DNA of 64,000 bases from assembly GCA_964017145.1 (NCBI GenBank), contig OZ024840.1, positions 2,356,001 to 2,420,000 on the forward strand, given 5' to 3'. This stretch comes from Agrocybe praecox (Eukaryota > Basidiomycota > Agaricomycetes > Agaricales > Agrocybaceae). Positions 1 through 13,500 of this stretch are shown one piece after another. A program made the position numbers and the translations under genes. Positions within the stretch are counted from its first letter, which is position 1; the number at the start of each line of letters is the position of its first letter. The notes under the pieces were generated by a model. The model ran no database searches, was not told the origin of the DNA, and saw only the letters and a program-made list of their open reading frames with translations.

Positions 1-1019
1 TAGAGCATCGTCGCGATGCTTGTATAGTTGGAAAAATATGGTTTGATTTCGATCAGCAGCCTCCATAATATCAGCAGGAGAAAAAGATGCATTGGAGGAA
101 ACCATTTGGATAATTCCTTCTTTATGTGCACCTCTAGTGATGTTAAGTTCGCCTAAATAATCCCAATCAGTACCATAGAGTTTGAGAAGGAATAACAGTT
201 ACCATCCGGGTGTCCGAGCTTCGCAAGGGCTGCACCACTGACGAAAACTGGTATGGAAGACCGATAACCTAGAATTGTGGTTGACGGATTGCAATGAGAT
301 ACTGGCCGCATCACGCGTGCATTGAAGAAGAGCCGCCCGAAAGCACGAGCATTCTCAATATTTGCTAGAATATCTTTAGTGCTTTGCCATGGAGGGAATT
401 GCCGGAAACTCACTTATTTCATCGTCGGAAGCCGATGCATAATAAGCGAGTGCCTTATGCGACAGAACGTGTTTGGCCACGTTCTGGATCGTGGGATGAG
501 TCTGAGTGAGTTGGGGCATGAGCAGACCGGGCATGACTTACCTCTATGTCTTGCAAGCTCAAAATCCTGCTTAGTGGTGGCATAGTCTTCCGAGCCTGCT
601 CTACTCTAAGCTCATCCTTCGTCTTCTTAATATTCAGGTTCGCGCGAGCGATGGCCTGCTCGGATTTAGTATCCAACGACCCGAGATGCTTTGACGGGTC
701 GAGATTCTTATTGAGAGCATCTGGAGGATGTATTGGTTCATAGGCCGAAGTAGCATCGCGTCCAGCGTATTTGAGTATGATTTTTGCTCCGCCTGGATGC
801 TCCTGGTATTTGAGTGCATAGTAAGGGCAGCTGCAATGAGACAAGATAGTTGCAAGTGAGACGTACAGGTAGAAACTCTGTTACGTCGTAGACCTTGTTA
901 TTTATTATAACCCAACAGGATCTATTGTTTGAAGGGGTCAGGGGTGACTTGGAAGATGTATAATGACGTTACTTTTGTGAGTTATGTTGAGAGACTTGCT
1001 CAAGAGTCCAGGACGACAT
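1..1019 (-). CDS. CYB2: L-lactate dehydrogenase (cytochrome b2), 5' part
   Basis: Heme- and FMN-dependent oxidation of L-lactate to pyruvate, normally in the mitochondrial intermembrane space with electrons passed to cytochrome c. The start is ATG at 1017-1019. The first exons are 973-1019, 867-921 and about 546-802. Together they encode a cytochrome b5 domain with KVYDVTEFLPEHPGG, with heme ligands at about His36 and His59 (in YEPIHPPDAL). The FMN-dehydrogenase barrel follows: ALAYYASASDDE, RVMRPVS, STTILGYRSSIPVFVS, then GELNITRGAHKEG and IMEAADRNQTIFFQLY. The gene runs off the left edge, so the catalytic His and C-terminus are not visible. No obvious mitochondrial presequence precedes the b5 domain, so a cytosolic or b5-fused 2-hydroxyacid oxidase relative is possible. 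It is divergent from the SAP gene at 1282. Confidence 0.88.
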
Positions 1020-1281
1020 AGTAGAATGATAGTTTAGGGAAGCAGTGAGAAAGCAGATCGACAAGCTTCTTATTAGAACACGGGGAGTTCATACGTTAAT
1101 TTTATTAAATGAAGGTCGTCAAATGAGAAATCTACGGATGGGAGCCGAACGGATGCAGCGGACCGGCCGGAGGAGTGCGGTGGCAACATGTCACATGACT
1201 TCGCGTTGCTTGTTGCTGTTATGATTTGAACCGCGCATGGTCGGCATGCTTCGCATTTGATAATTGTTCAACTTACTCGTC

Positions 1282-3437
1282 ATGCCGCCTCTTCCCAGCA
1301 GGAAATCTCTCGAAGCGATGAAAAGGGTGGACTTGCAAAGGATTTGCAAGGTATATATATCTTCTTTTCAGCCTTTCACATCCTCATTTTCGTAACAGGA
1401 TTATGGTGTTCGGGCAAACTTGAAGTCGGAAGCTCTAATAGAGTTATTGCTTGATACACAGTAAGTGTATCCTTTATTATTTCTGAAAAGTATCCACCCC
1501 GCAACTGTGTTACAGAACAACGCCTGCCCCAGAACCACAACCAGTTAGGAGATCAGTTTCAACTAGAACAGCAAGCAAAGCGGGACCCAGTCGAATATCA
1601 TCGATGATAGTGCACGACATCGTTGAGGAAGATGAAGAGGACACGCCCCCAAATGATCCACCCCCACCTCCAGATCCCCCCGTTATAATGCCTGTCAGAA
1701 CCCGAAAAGCTAAAGAGTTGCAGACCCGACTAGGCGTTGGAAAGCCAGTAGTCGCCGGTGGGATGGGTGCAAGGGCAGTTACAAGGTCCTCTGGTTCTTC
1801 AACTTCAAGAGGAAAGCGGGAAAGATCAACCAGGATTGCAAAGCCTGTGGAGAGCACTATTGAGGAAGGTTCGTCCCTCATTTCCTTCTGACTTTAGGTA
1901 TGTGAAAAGTCTCAACCTGATTTCAGAACCGGAGAATACGAGCGCTGTTTCTAAGGGTGCGTCTATTATTACGGCATCCACATATGTTATCTTCTCACTT
2001 GGTAGCAGCAGGGACATCGTCATCTCACGATCCACAGAAAAGTGTTCCTCTTCCAATAACAACCAACAATGCTGAGAGCGTGGATGTGAGAAAGCTCGTG
2101 GATGATGCTGTGAGTTGTTTAAATTACCCGAATGACAAAAGCAACTCATCACATGGCATGCCAACAACCAGACACGATCCTTCCAAGAACAAATAAACGC
2201 ACTAAAATCGGAACTGAGTCAAATGCACTCTATGCAATCTGAAATAAACGATCTGCGAGCGCAATTTGGGGCTTTGCGCAAGTCTCAGCAAGATATCATG
2301 CCAGACACAGATATGTTGCATGAAACAGCTTCCCAAGTCGATTCATTGAAAGAAGAAATCAAGCAACTAAAAGAGGAATTAGCTACAAACCGACAGCCTT
2401 CTCGGCCGTCTACTCCCAAAGTTCAAGCTCCTCGATCTTTGTAAGTTTATTTTTATTTCTCATTAACTTATGACGTCTGATGATTTCGCAGAGGAATTGG
2501 CCTACCTTCCTTGTTACAAAGCGGTACCGCCAATAGCATCAATCCCGACAAGACACTGAAGCCTGGCCCCGGTTTATCGAATAATGTTCTAGGGAAACGT
2601 GCACGAAGCTCAAGGGAAGCAAGCGTTGAAGAAGAAAACCATGACAGCGTACAATCTGGCGAAACAAATAAAGATGACCGTCCTTATAAGAAAAAGGCAA
2701 AACTGACTACAAGCAGTGAAGGGGATGATGCAGTAGTTGATAATCAAGGACCCTCTAGTCAGCGTGTTCCCACTTTTACTGTCTTTCGAGGATCGGAAGA
2801 GCCCCTTGACTTCGATGATCCGCCACCCCCTATAGACCATCTTCCGGATTTTTTCAATGATGACACGACCACACCGCCTGACCCTACTTCAAATGGTGTG
2901 GGGATCGTAAAACCCACACTCCCAACTAGTTCAGCTAATGGTGCTGAAAATCAGCCTCACGCCTTTGGCTTCCCATACCTTCCTACCTCCACCCCTAACG
3001 GCATGTACCTGCCAATTTTTCCATACCCCGAACCCCCTCAATCACCGTCGCCGGCTGGACAAAGTACAGGCCCTTTCTTGGGCCGCCACTTTGAAGAGCG
3101 GACGGACATCTTCAAGCCTTTCGGTTTACCCTCTCCTCTGAAATCGGGTAGACACTACGGAAGCTTGCAAGAAGATCGAGGGGGTTTCGTCAATCCAGCA
3201 GCGCTTTTACAATCGGGGACATCTGGAAAACAAAGAGAAATCTCAAGTAACGACGTTGCTGCTGGACTTGGGCTCGTAGCGGTACGAACGACATCTTCGT
3301 CAGATTCGGTTCCTGCAGATCCTCCTGTGACCAAAAGGACGATGTATGGAACAGAACTGGAGAGTGATACCCGCTTTGGTGATTTTGGTGTGGAAGGCGT
3401 CGCTTCGGGAAGTTTCTGGTCGTCCCGAAAATACTGA
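1282..3437 (+). CDS. SAP-domain, coiled-coil protein of unknown function
   Basis: Exon 1 (1282-1350) and exon 2 (1399-1460) join to give a SAP-like motif at residues 8-44, with KSLEAMKRVDLQRICKDYG followed by LKSEALIELLLDT. SAP motifs usually bind DNA or RNA in nuclear proteins. Next come an acidic and proline-rich stretch (PPPPPDPP near 1660), a basic region, and a coiled coil at 2190-2390 (EQINALKSELSQMHSMQSEI and SLKEEIKQLKEELA). The long last exon, about 2491-3437, is disordered, Pro/Ser-rich and carries basic clusters such as KKKAKL that look like nuclear localisation signals. A nuclear or chromatin role is inference. Internal exon borders between 1870 and 2190 are approximate, because several acceptors are possible there. 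The gene is convergent with the MAP kinase. Confidence 0.72.
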
Positions 3438-3650
3438 GTTGAACTCAAGTTGGACTTGCTCTCTCGTGTTTCTGAATGTAAATTTTCTATTGTAAATCAA
3501 TCATTTGTAGTATCTTTCTTTCCTATACAAGTGTACGCTGATTCCATAAATATATTTAACACCACGACTTCAACGATCGATAAGTATATTGTGAGATATG
3601 AAATAAAGCAAATTGGTACCCAAATCTTCAACTTTGTGCGTTTATACCTT

Positions 3651-5239
<1,589 letters not shown>

Positions 5240-5771
5240 GATTTATGGACACCAGAAGCCAGCCGGTGAAGAGATGCAGTGAGATGGATAAGGAACTTGA
5301 GGTTCGTAATCCCGGAAAGATGGGAAGAGGACTGTCACGGGTATGTACTTTTAAGTATAGCTTTCTCCTGATGGAAACATTTTGTGACACAACAACAGGC
5401 GGTACCCGTGATATATCATCCCGTTTCACTCGTCCATCACTGACTGGTAACTGCAGAGAATAATACTTTGTTCAGCCTGATTCAACCAAGTATAAGAGAG
5501 GAACGGAGAACAATGAGAAAAAAAGTACAAAAACAAAAGAAACCACGGTTGTCATTCGTTGCTGTTGGGATCATGCGGTTGTGTTGTCAGGGAAAGCACA
5601 AATACCTCGCTCTTGTGTTTTCTTCAGCCCTACCTCTCTTTCCTTCCTCCCTCCTCATTCTTTGTTCCCTCCGTCTCCTTCAAGTTTCTTTTTTTCCCTT
5701 TACGCTCGCTGTGCTCGACGCATTATTACATTCTTTGAACAACTTTTACCACTTTCATCATATCGCTAGCG
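5240..5771. promoter_or_regulatory. Divergent promoter region, MAPK / cupredoxin gene
   Basis: The 532 bp between the two divergent starts hold no convincing gene. From about 5620 to 5760 the plus strand is strongly CT-rich, ending roughly 10 bases before the cupredoxin ATG. Pyrimidine-rich leaders of this kind are common just upstream of starts in highly expressed fungal genes. I see no clear TATA box. Confidence 0.45.
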
Positions 5772-7372
5772 ATGTTTGCTTTCTCTCTTGGCTTGGCTCT
5801 TTTGCCCTTCATCTCTGCTACCGTGATTGACGTTCAGGTCGGTGCTGGTGGTGTTCTAGCCTATTCCCCTGAAGCTATCGTGCGTGTGATTCCATCTGCT
5901 CCGGATTGCCAGTATTAAATCATTTTTAAATTCAAGGCTGCTAAAGTCGGCGATCAAGTTGTGTTCCATTTCCATGCGAAGAACCACACAGTGACACAGT
6001 CCTCGTTCGCTGCCCCTTGCGGAAAAAAAGATGGCGGAGTGTTCTCTGGATTGTACGTTTCAATTTCCTCTTGCTTGTCAGAAAATGACTAATGAACTGT
6101 CGCCAGCCAACCTGTCCCGGCCAATCAAACGGACAACCTCCCCACATTCACTGTCACTGTGAACGATGTTAGTTATTTCTTATTGTCTTATGGTGACTTC
6201 GAATAACCGTACATTGTCAGACCAACCCCATCTGGGTCTACTGTTCTCAAGGTGCAAATACTCCCGCTAGTCACTGCGGTGCTGGAATGGTGTTCGCTAT
6301 CAACTGTGGATTAGATGGTACCCCTAATTCGTTCACCAACTTCAAAAAGTCAGCCCTCGCCGTCGGCGCTAGCCTCTCTGCCGCCGCTGCCGCCGCTTCT
6401 CCGACTGCCTCCACTCCGGCAGACACCGCCGCCCCCGCTGCTTGGACTACCGCTGCCTATGGTGATTACACTATTCCTCCGGCGCCTACTGCTACCCTCG
6501 TGACTCAGGCCATCACCCTTGGAACTGCATCTTGGACAACGACTTACTCCTCATACCCTGGTTCTGCTGCACCAACTCCCAATTCAGCTGAAGGCACCGT
6601 TCACAGAGTTGTCGTTGGTGGCCCTGGACTACTTACGTTCGATCCACCTACCATCTCTGCCCAACCCCGAGATGTCGTCGTTTTCGAATTGTAAGTATTT
6701 TGACCTTTGCAATTATGCAACCTTTTGATTTCTCTGGTTTCAACAGCCACCAGAAGAACCACACTGTGACACAGTCTTCCTTTGACGATCCCTGCAGGAA
6801 GCTTAACGCTAACGGTGTTACTGGCTTCGATTCTGGCTTGTAAGGATGTTCTTTCTTCCTCTCTAAACATTTATATCAATATGTAATTCTAGCATGCCCG
6901 TCGGCGACGATGAAACCACTGACTTCCCAACATGGAACTTCACCGTCACTGATACCACACCTGTTTGGGCCTACGTAAGTTTCATTGAATTTCAAATGCT
7001 TTCCTTTTCTCGGGCTGACCTTTCAATTACCTATAGTGCCGTCAACAGCTTCCTTCCAGCCACTGTGGTGCTGGCATGGTGTTGTAAGTCTCCAAAACAT
7101 CAATTTCCATTACTCCAATTGCTCACAATGATTTCAGTGCTATCAACTCTGTTGAAACATCGCCACGCAACTTCTCTGCGTTCCAGAACGTCGCCAAAGC
7201 GCTCAATGGAACAGCTGTTTTGTCAACCAACCCAAGCACTCAAAGCAACCAAAGTACTCAAAGCAACCCAAGCACTCAAAGTCCTGCTCCGGGCAGTGGC
7301 GCTGCTTCTGTCAAAGTTGGCGCTGCCGGTATCTCAATACTCATCGCTACTTTGATGGGCTTCCTTCTCTAG
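5772..7372 (+). CDS. Secreted, GPI-anchored protein with two cupredoxin domains
   Basis: The start at 5772 gives a signal peptide (MFAFSLGLALLPFISATVIDVQ). Two copies of one cupredoxin-like domain follow. Each has NHTVTQSSF, a W-x-Y-C segment and SHCGAGMVFAIN, so the His, Cys, His and Met expected for a type-1 copper site are all present twice. The copies are joined by an Ala/Thr/Pro-rich linker (about 6360-6590). The C-terminus has a three-unit NPSTQS-type repeat, a small-residue GSGAAS stretch and a hydrophobic tail (ISILIATLMGFLL), which fits a GPI anchor. At least six short introns interrupt it, including a tiny one at the GMVF/AIN junction of copy 2. Fungal relatives are called extracellular serine-rich or cupredoxin proteins. 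The function is unknown; copper binding or redox at the cell wall is inference. Confidence 0.85.
7228..7281 (+). repeat. Three tandem 18-bp coding repeats
   Basis: Three head-to-tail copies of CAACCCAAGCACTCAAAG lie at 7228-7245, 7246-7263 (two mismatches) and 7264-7281. They encode NPSTQS, NQSTQS and NPSTQS in the Ser/Thr-rich stalk before the GPI signal of the cupredoxin protein. Copy number could vary between strains. Confidence 0.9.
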
Positions 7373-7650
7373 AATCATTCACGTTTGTTAGCATAATGTT
7401 TGTTCACGATATGGACAGTAGTACCATTAGCCGAGAGCTAGCCTTCGGACATTTTGTTTTCTCACTCGACCTGGGACTTTGTCGAACATACCATTTTTCA
7501 TCATCTATATACCTTGTTGCACAATGCATATTGATGCCCCAGCTTGAATGTGTGCAAAACGAGAAATTTAAATCATACAAGGTAACAAGAATATGAACAT
7601 GACCCGACAAAAAACATATTGTGTATGGCCTAGTAAACTTGAAGGGAAGA

Positions 7651-9408
7651 TTACTCGCCGCCTATCGATTCGCGTGCTTTTTTCTCCTTCTTCAACCTTT
7701 TCCTCTCTCGTCGCGCGTCGTCATCTTCAACCTCAGCGTCTGCCTCTTCCCTTGCCTTCTTCTCCTTCTTGCGTTTCTTCTTTTCTGCCTTTTCTGCTTC
7801 ATCTGCGTCTACGGCTTCTGCTGCGGCAGAAGCGTCCACATCAGGTACTTCAGACTTGCGTTTGCGTTTCTTTTCCTTTTCTTCTTTCTTAGGGCTGCTA
7901 ACATCTTCCGAAGAGGCTGCTTGAGACTCGGCAGCCTTGGAGCTTTCCGGAGCAGCAGCGGATGTCGAAGGTTGTTCATCACGATTATAATCGACGTAGT
8001 CCCGACTCCATTCAGCAGGTGTGACACCTTCCATCTTCTGCCCATGCTTGCCTAATTTACCCTCCTTGACCATCTTCTTCTTTTGAAGAGCGACGGGACC
8101 AAGTCCCCAGCGACGAGGATAAGTATCGCGTTCCATGATGCACCGCTTAACTTTTGCAACGACGCCATGGTCACATGTGGCAAGTTCAACTGTCGACATT
8201 TGAGCGATTGCAAGAGCAATCGCCTCACCTATAATAGAGACACAATGAGAGAGTGCATGTTTCGATTTTACTGGCGAACGCACCCTTGGTTGTCATCAAG
8301 ACGACTTCCTCATTCAGAGAGATATCTGCTTCATAGCGCAATAACCCAGGTATCATAAGTTTCGCACCATAGCACACTGCATTGACGGCACTGTCTTTGA
8401 CAACGATGCGCTTATACCCAACCATGAGGCACTCCAAGGGTCTGATAACGCGACGGAGATACGATTCTAGAAGTACGTGTGTGAGCAAAGTGACAATAAC
8501 ACGAAAGGAGGAGCGCCTTACCGTCTCGAGTGTTATCATACACCCATTGGGCATCCATAACATCGTGCATCGTGACGATCTCATCGTTTTCAGACATCGC
8601 ACCACTTCGGACGCGACGAAGCTCTTGCATATGTCCACCGACACCCAAAACAAGACCAAGATGTACACAAAGTGTACGAATATATGTACCAGCCTCGCAA
8701 GATACCCAAAACACAGCGAGGTTTCTTTTTTCGTCAAATTCAAGGAGTTTGGATTCGTGGATTGTTCTGATACGGAGTTGACGCTTGACGGCAGAAATGA
8801 GGGGAGGACGTTGGAAGAGAGCACCAGTCAAGGTCTGTAGAGCGCGAGGGAGAGCCGCAGGGTTGGGCAGACCAGCATGGAGACGAAGAACGCAAACATA
8901 CTCTTTTCCTGGAAGACTTTGAGTATGGCAGGTGTGAAAAAAGGGCCAAACGACACATACCAGCACCCTGTTGCGACTTGACCAGCCTTGTTGCGCGATC
9001 TATGCAAACAATCAAGCAACCAGTAACTTTGGGATCGAGGGTACCACTGTGACCGGTCTTTTCAACACGAAGAATACGTCTCAGCCAGGCGACAACTTCA
9101 TGAGAGGAAGGGTTGGACGGTTTGTCTAAGTTGATAACACCCGACCTGAAACCGGCGTCAGTGGAAAGTCGGAGTGTATTCTCAAACTAAACATACTTGA
9201 CGTATGATACAATATCACGCTTCAAAGGACTGCAGCCAGAAGGAATAGGAGTGAAGTGACTTGATCGCACAAGCAACTTGTCATAGTTTTTCAAAAGAAG
9301 GGGCCACTCAGATGTATCCAAAGCAGGTGAGGTTTTTTCAGATTTAATAGCATAGTCCCCGGTCTGTTGGGCGGTGGCGATTTGCTCCCTGGTTAACGCT
9401 GGCGCCAT
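7651..9408 (-). CDS. CBF5: H/ACA snoRNP pseudouridine synthase (dyskerin)
   Basis: Catalytic subunit of box H/ACA snoRNPs. It isomerises uridine to pseudouridine in rRNA and snRNA in the nucleolus. The start is 9408 ([20 protein letters not shown]). The dyskerin N-terminal region is followed by the TruB catalytic domain with [20 protein letters not shown] and [12 protein letters not shown], whose Asp is the catalytic residue. Later come [20 protein letters not shown] and the PUA domain ([29 protein letters not shown]). The C-terminus is a lysine/glutamate-rich tail ([21 protein letters not shown]), typical of the nucleolar localisation tail. Four or five exons splice cleanly; I saw no break. 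It is head-to-head with the eL22 gene. Confidence 0.96.
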
Positions 9409-9592
9409 TGTCGTGGACGATGTCGAGGATTTTTGGCCGGCAGCGCTAAAGACTTTCCAAAATTTGCAATGCCGCTGAGTTTAAAATCTCGGCATTTACC
9501 GAAACCCTAAATACTGCTAATCCACAAAACAAGCGGCGCTGTGCGCACCTCTTCTCATCGTCCCTCACCGCCCTCGCCTCAAGACTTCAAAA
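9409..9592. promoter_or_regulatory. Bidirectional promoter CBF5 / eL22 with telomere-like box
   Basis: The 184 bp between the two divergent ATGs must serve both genes. It contains AAACCCTAA at 9502-9510, which is one and a half TTAGGG telomere repeats read on the other strand. Similar boxes are bound by Tbf1 upstream of ribosomal-protein or snoRNA genes in several yeasts. That it acts so here is inference. Confidence 0.55.
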
Positions 9593-10188
9593 ATGGTCAG
9601 TTTATACCGGGCTACCGCTTTGCTGAGTTCTCTTCTCAGTAGGCTAATGCTCTCTTCCCCTTCAGCCTAAAGCCGCCGCCGCCAAAAGTGCTTCCACCAA
9701 GCACAAGTTTGTCATCGACTACTCAAAGCCCGCCACCGATGGTGTCTTCGATGGTGCTGACTTTGAGAAGTTCCTCCACGACCGCATCAAGGTCGAGGGC
9801 AAGGCTGGACAGCTCGGCGAGAGCGTTAAGATCGCCCGTGATGGTGAGTAGCATTTTTTTCCATCCTCTCACAGCTCTTGACCTCTTTACAGGTAACACC
9901 AAAATCACCGTTACCTCTAACATCCCCTTCTCCAAGAGATACCTCAAGTACCTCACCAAGAAGTTCTTGAAGAAGAATAGCCTCCGTGACTGGATTCGGT
10001 AATTACTATCAGTTGCTCGAGTATTGCTCATTACTAAATCGGCTTATAGCGTCGTTGCTTCCTCCAAGGACAACTACCAATTGCGTTTCTACAACATTGC
10101 GTTAGTGTTTTTTCCTTCCTTTTTTCATGGAACTCGTTTGCTTATTTTGTATATGAAATCTAGTGGTGATGAAGAGGAGGAGGATTAG
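9593..10188 (+). CDS. RPL22: 60S ribosomal protein eL22
   Basis: Component of the large ribosomal subunit. Five exons: 9593-9595 (the ATG alone), 9666-9843, 9893-9998, 10050-10100 and 10164-10188. They join to a protein of about 120 residues with [57 protein letters not shown] and [20 protein letters not shown], ending in the acidic tail GDEEEED. Length and motifs fit the family exactly. The start codon stands alone in exon 1, a layout often seen in fungal ribosomal-protein genes. The introns are too short to host a typical snoRNA. Confidence 0.97.
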
Positions 10189-10569
10189 ATTGCTGTCTGT
10201 TGATACCTTGCTGGCTTTTTTATGTTGTACAGATGTGTACATTACACTGCTGAATGCTATCATTGAGACGAAATCTATATTGTGCATCTATTCAGGCAAT
10301 CGCTTTGTCCTGTACACAGGTAGTTAACCCATACCTGGTAGCCGACGTCGCTCAAGGCTGCTGACAAGTGAACCTGCTGAGAAGTACATTTTGGAGTGAT
10401 AAATTGTTTCCTACGCCGGTATTACTACAACAAAACCAGCGTGCAAATACAGGTCACTAGTAATGGAACCTGCTTTCTCCTCTGGTCAAATAAATTAAAT
10501 AAAACCAATAATATAAGGAGGTCCCATGTTTATTCGAGGGTAAAATAGTCGTGTGCGTGTGTGTGGAAT
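10189..10569. other. Convergent 3' region, no gene seen
   Basis: These 381 bp lie between the stops of eL22 (plus) and the CNH-GYF gene (minus). They are AT-rich, with no ORF I believe and no clear snoRNA boxes. They are probably the 3' untranslated regions of both genes. Confidence 0.5.
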
Positions 10570-13500
10570 TTACTGATATGAGTCTTGAATGTCGGGGGAC
10601 AATTTCAATATCCTAAATGAGGAAGAGTTCTTTTCGCAGAAATACACCTCGTCCTCTTTCCTTCCCAAAAACAAGACTTCGTCCCGTATATCAGAGTCGA
10701 AGTCCCCTGAAAATGCGTCCGTTTTGCCTATCGCAGTTTTAGGTGAACTGATGCCAGATCGTTTACCTGTAGATAGGATATTTGGGACGCTTTTACTACC
10801 AACAAGACCTGAGTAGGCCGAAGTTGAAGAAAGCGGAGTACCGATCCTCCACACGAAAGGTGCTCTTCGGTTAATGTTACTGGGCGGGGGGTTATATTGG
10901 GGCAGGACCGTCCTCGACTCATCCGCAGGCTTGAGCAGGGCATCACCAAGATTAACAACCTCCAATCCTCCTTGTCTCACTGCAACCAGCACAGATCCTT
11001 TATCAACGTCGAAGGCCTCCAGACGCTTGATATCTCCCATTTTGCCGTATGATGACGTTGTCTTCGCATTTGATTCCGTATCGTCGTTACTCCAAACAAA
11101 CTTCCCTTTAAGAACCGATCTACCACGAGCGTCTACAACGGCAGTACTGTGACCACCGCGAGACGAAAAGAATAACGCAGGTGGACCGAAGTGTCTGGGC
11201 TGTTCTAGAAGAGAGATCGGCTTGAGAAGTGTCACTTCTGAGGGTGGTGCGCTGGTGATCGATTGTGTAGATGCATCAGTAACTGGGCCAACTGGGCGGA
11301 AAGGTTGTGTTGGGTCAACACTTTGGAGACGAAGATCCTTCAACAGGGTATAGTCTATATCTTCTTCGCGTCGTACTGGAAGATCTGGAGGCAAGAGCCC
11401 ATCTTTATACCATGCTTGCATAAGTGATGACTTCCAAGGCCCTGAGGTTTAAAGAAATCAGTAATGATTTGGTTGACATTACGAAATTTTAATTTACCAT
11501 GAACAACATTTTTAGGATCGCGATAGTACCATTTAGGAGGTGCAGTGGGTGTGGGTACAGGTAGTCCCGGAGGCGAAAATTGCGTTTGAGTCAAATCGCC
11601 ACTATTCTCTGGTTCATGTTCGACCTTGTAGTCCAAGAATGAAGGGTATGTTGGAGGTATAATATACTCATCCGCGATAGATGCAAGAGGAAAGTTGGGC
11701 GCAAAAGCAAGTTGCTGGAACGTGGTATATGGTCCTGATTGAGCTGTTGCTAACATAACCAGCTCTTCTGACTGAGTAGTTGAATTTGTGTTTGGCTCTG
11801 GTGTTTGGGGGCGCTCACGTTGAGCATCAGGGTGTTCATTTGCGAGAAGTGCCGGGCTCGCTGAACGACCGGCTGGTAGCTCCGTGATCGTCCCAGCGGT
11901 TACTACTGGCACAGAAACGCCAATGCTAACATTTACATTCGTTTCTTCTTCAGCCTGCTCTGGGTCAGTTGCTGCAGACGGATCTCCAGACCGCGTTTCT
12001 CGAGCCCGCCGCCTGGCAGCTCTACGCTCAGCTCGTCCTATTCGAACTTCTCGGACCCTCACTGTTGCTGGTTCTAAACCAAAAACATTCTGAGCGAATA
12101 CCAGAAAGACCTCGACCAAATCATCTCCTTGAAGCTGGAGTTCCAAAGATCGTGGTGAATCTGGCAGAATGAATGTCCGGGATAAACCAAGTGCAGTTCT
12201 GTAAGTTCCTGCGAAAAGTTCAACTTTTTCTCCATTTTCTCCACATAGGATCGCCAAAAAGCTGACAGGGTCTTGATGAGTCTCTTTGTAGATATAAATT
12301 AAAACGGACAAACCTTTTCTTTGCCGTCTCAACAGCCTTAACAAGAAGGGCGCCTTTAGTACCGGGCAATTTAACGTACTCTAATTTAGGTGGAGGTGCT
12401 TGATTAGACGAAGGTGTCCATCTATTACCTTCTCCGCCATCAATAGGACTTGAAGGAGCCGTAGTTGGACGGTCGGTGGATCTCCTGGAATTCAAAGCAT
12501 TGCTAATAATACGGGGTATAAAGCGAGATGAACGGGATGAAGTGGGAGTAGGCGATCTATATGCATCGGGGATACTGGGTATTGGTGGGTTAGGAAGGGT
12601 TGTGCTTGAAGTACTAGACGGCAATGGATTTGTAACAGAACGGCCGGTAGGAGTATGTGAGCGATTAGATCTAAATGATTGAGATCTAGAAAATCTGGTG
12701 GGGGTCCCTCCAGGACTGGGTGCGGTCAAAGGGCCACTTGTGACAATAGATAGGTCAGGTGCCACCTCGTTCGACGAGTTACTTATCATTATGGACCATC
12801 GGCGGCGACGACGACGACCGGTATTGGTCGTACTCCTGCTGATGGAACTCTGACCGTCAATGCTACGAGCAGATGAAGGTCCTTCTGTATCAACTCGGGC
12901 TAACGAAGTAGAGGGTGTGATCAGGATGGGTTCTTGTGGACGTCTGGTGCCCATGGGCGGGAGATCCGGGATGCGGCTTTCCAAGAGTGCTTGAGCAAGG
13001 CTAATGTGCCCATCAACTTCCTCATCATCGTCTTCCTCCAAAAATGGAGTGTCAGGATTCGGTACTTCGTCATTTAAGGAAGGGGGAGAGGGGGCAAAAC
13101 TTAAAGCTTGTCGTAAAGTGATGAGGGTCGGAGCTGGAGAGGGTTCTGGGGGTGGCACAGCCTGGGCCAATGAAAGGTCGAGATTTGATGGACGGTTCCT
13201 TCGCCCAGACATGGATGGACGAGAAGGGACCGGCACAGGTACAGCTTGAGTGCTTATAGATGGAATTGATGGCGTTGAGGTGGTACGGCTCAGGGTTGCA
13301 CTTGTTCTTTCATCCAAATGACTACCGCTAGAGCCAGCAGCAACGACGTCAATAGCTTCTTCGTCACTCGACTCCGCCCAGTCTGCCTTGGAGTCGTCTT
13401 GCGACCTTGGTTCAACACTACGATGAATGGGAGCAGCAGCCAGGACGTTGCTAACTGAACCTCCCCTTGGTCTCAACGACACGAAGGATGGTCTGGATTG

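Noticed and set aside
7651..8055. Hydrophobic plus-strand frame at 7621-8055
   Set aside because: It is antisense to the Lys/Glu-rich tail of CBF5, which mirrors as Phe/Leu/Ser.
10101..10163. snoRNA in eL22 introns
   Set aside because: The introns are only 49-70 nt and I could not find paired C/D or H/ACA boxes.
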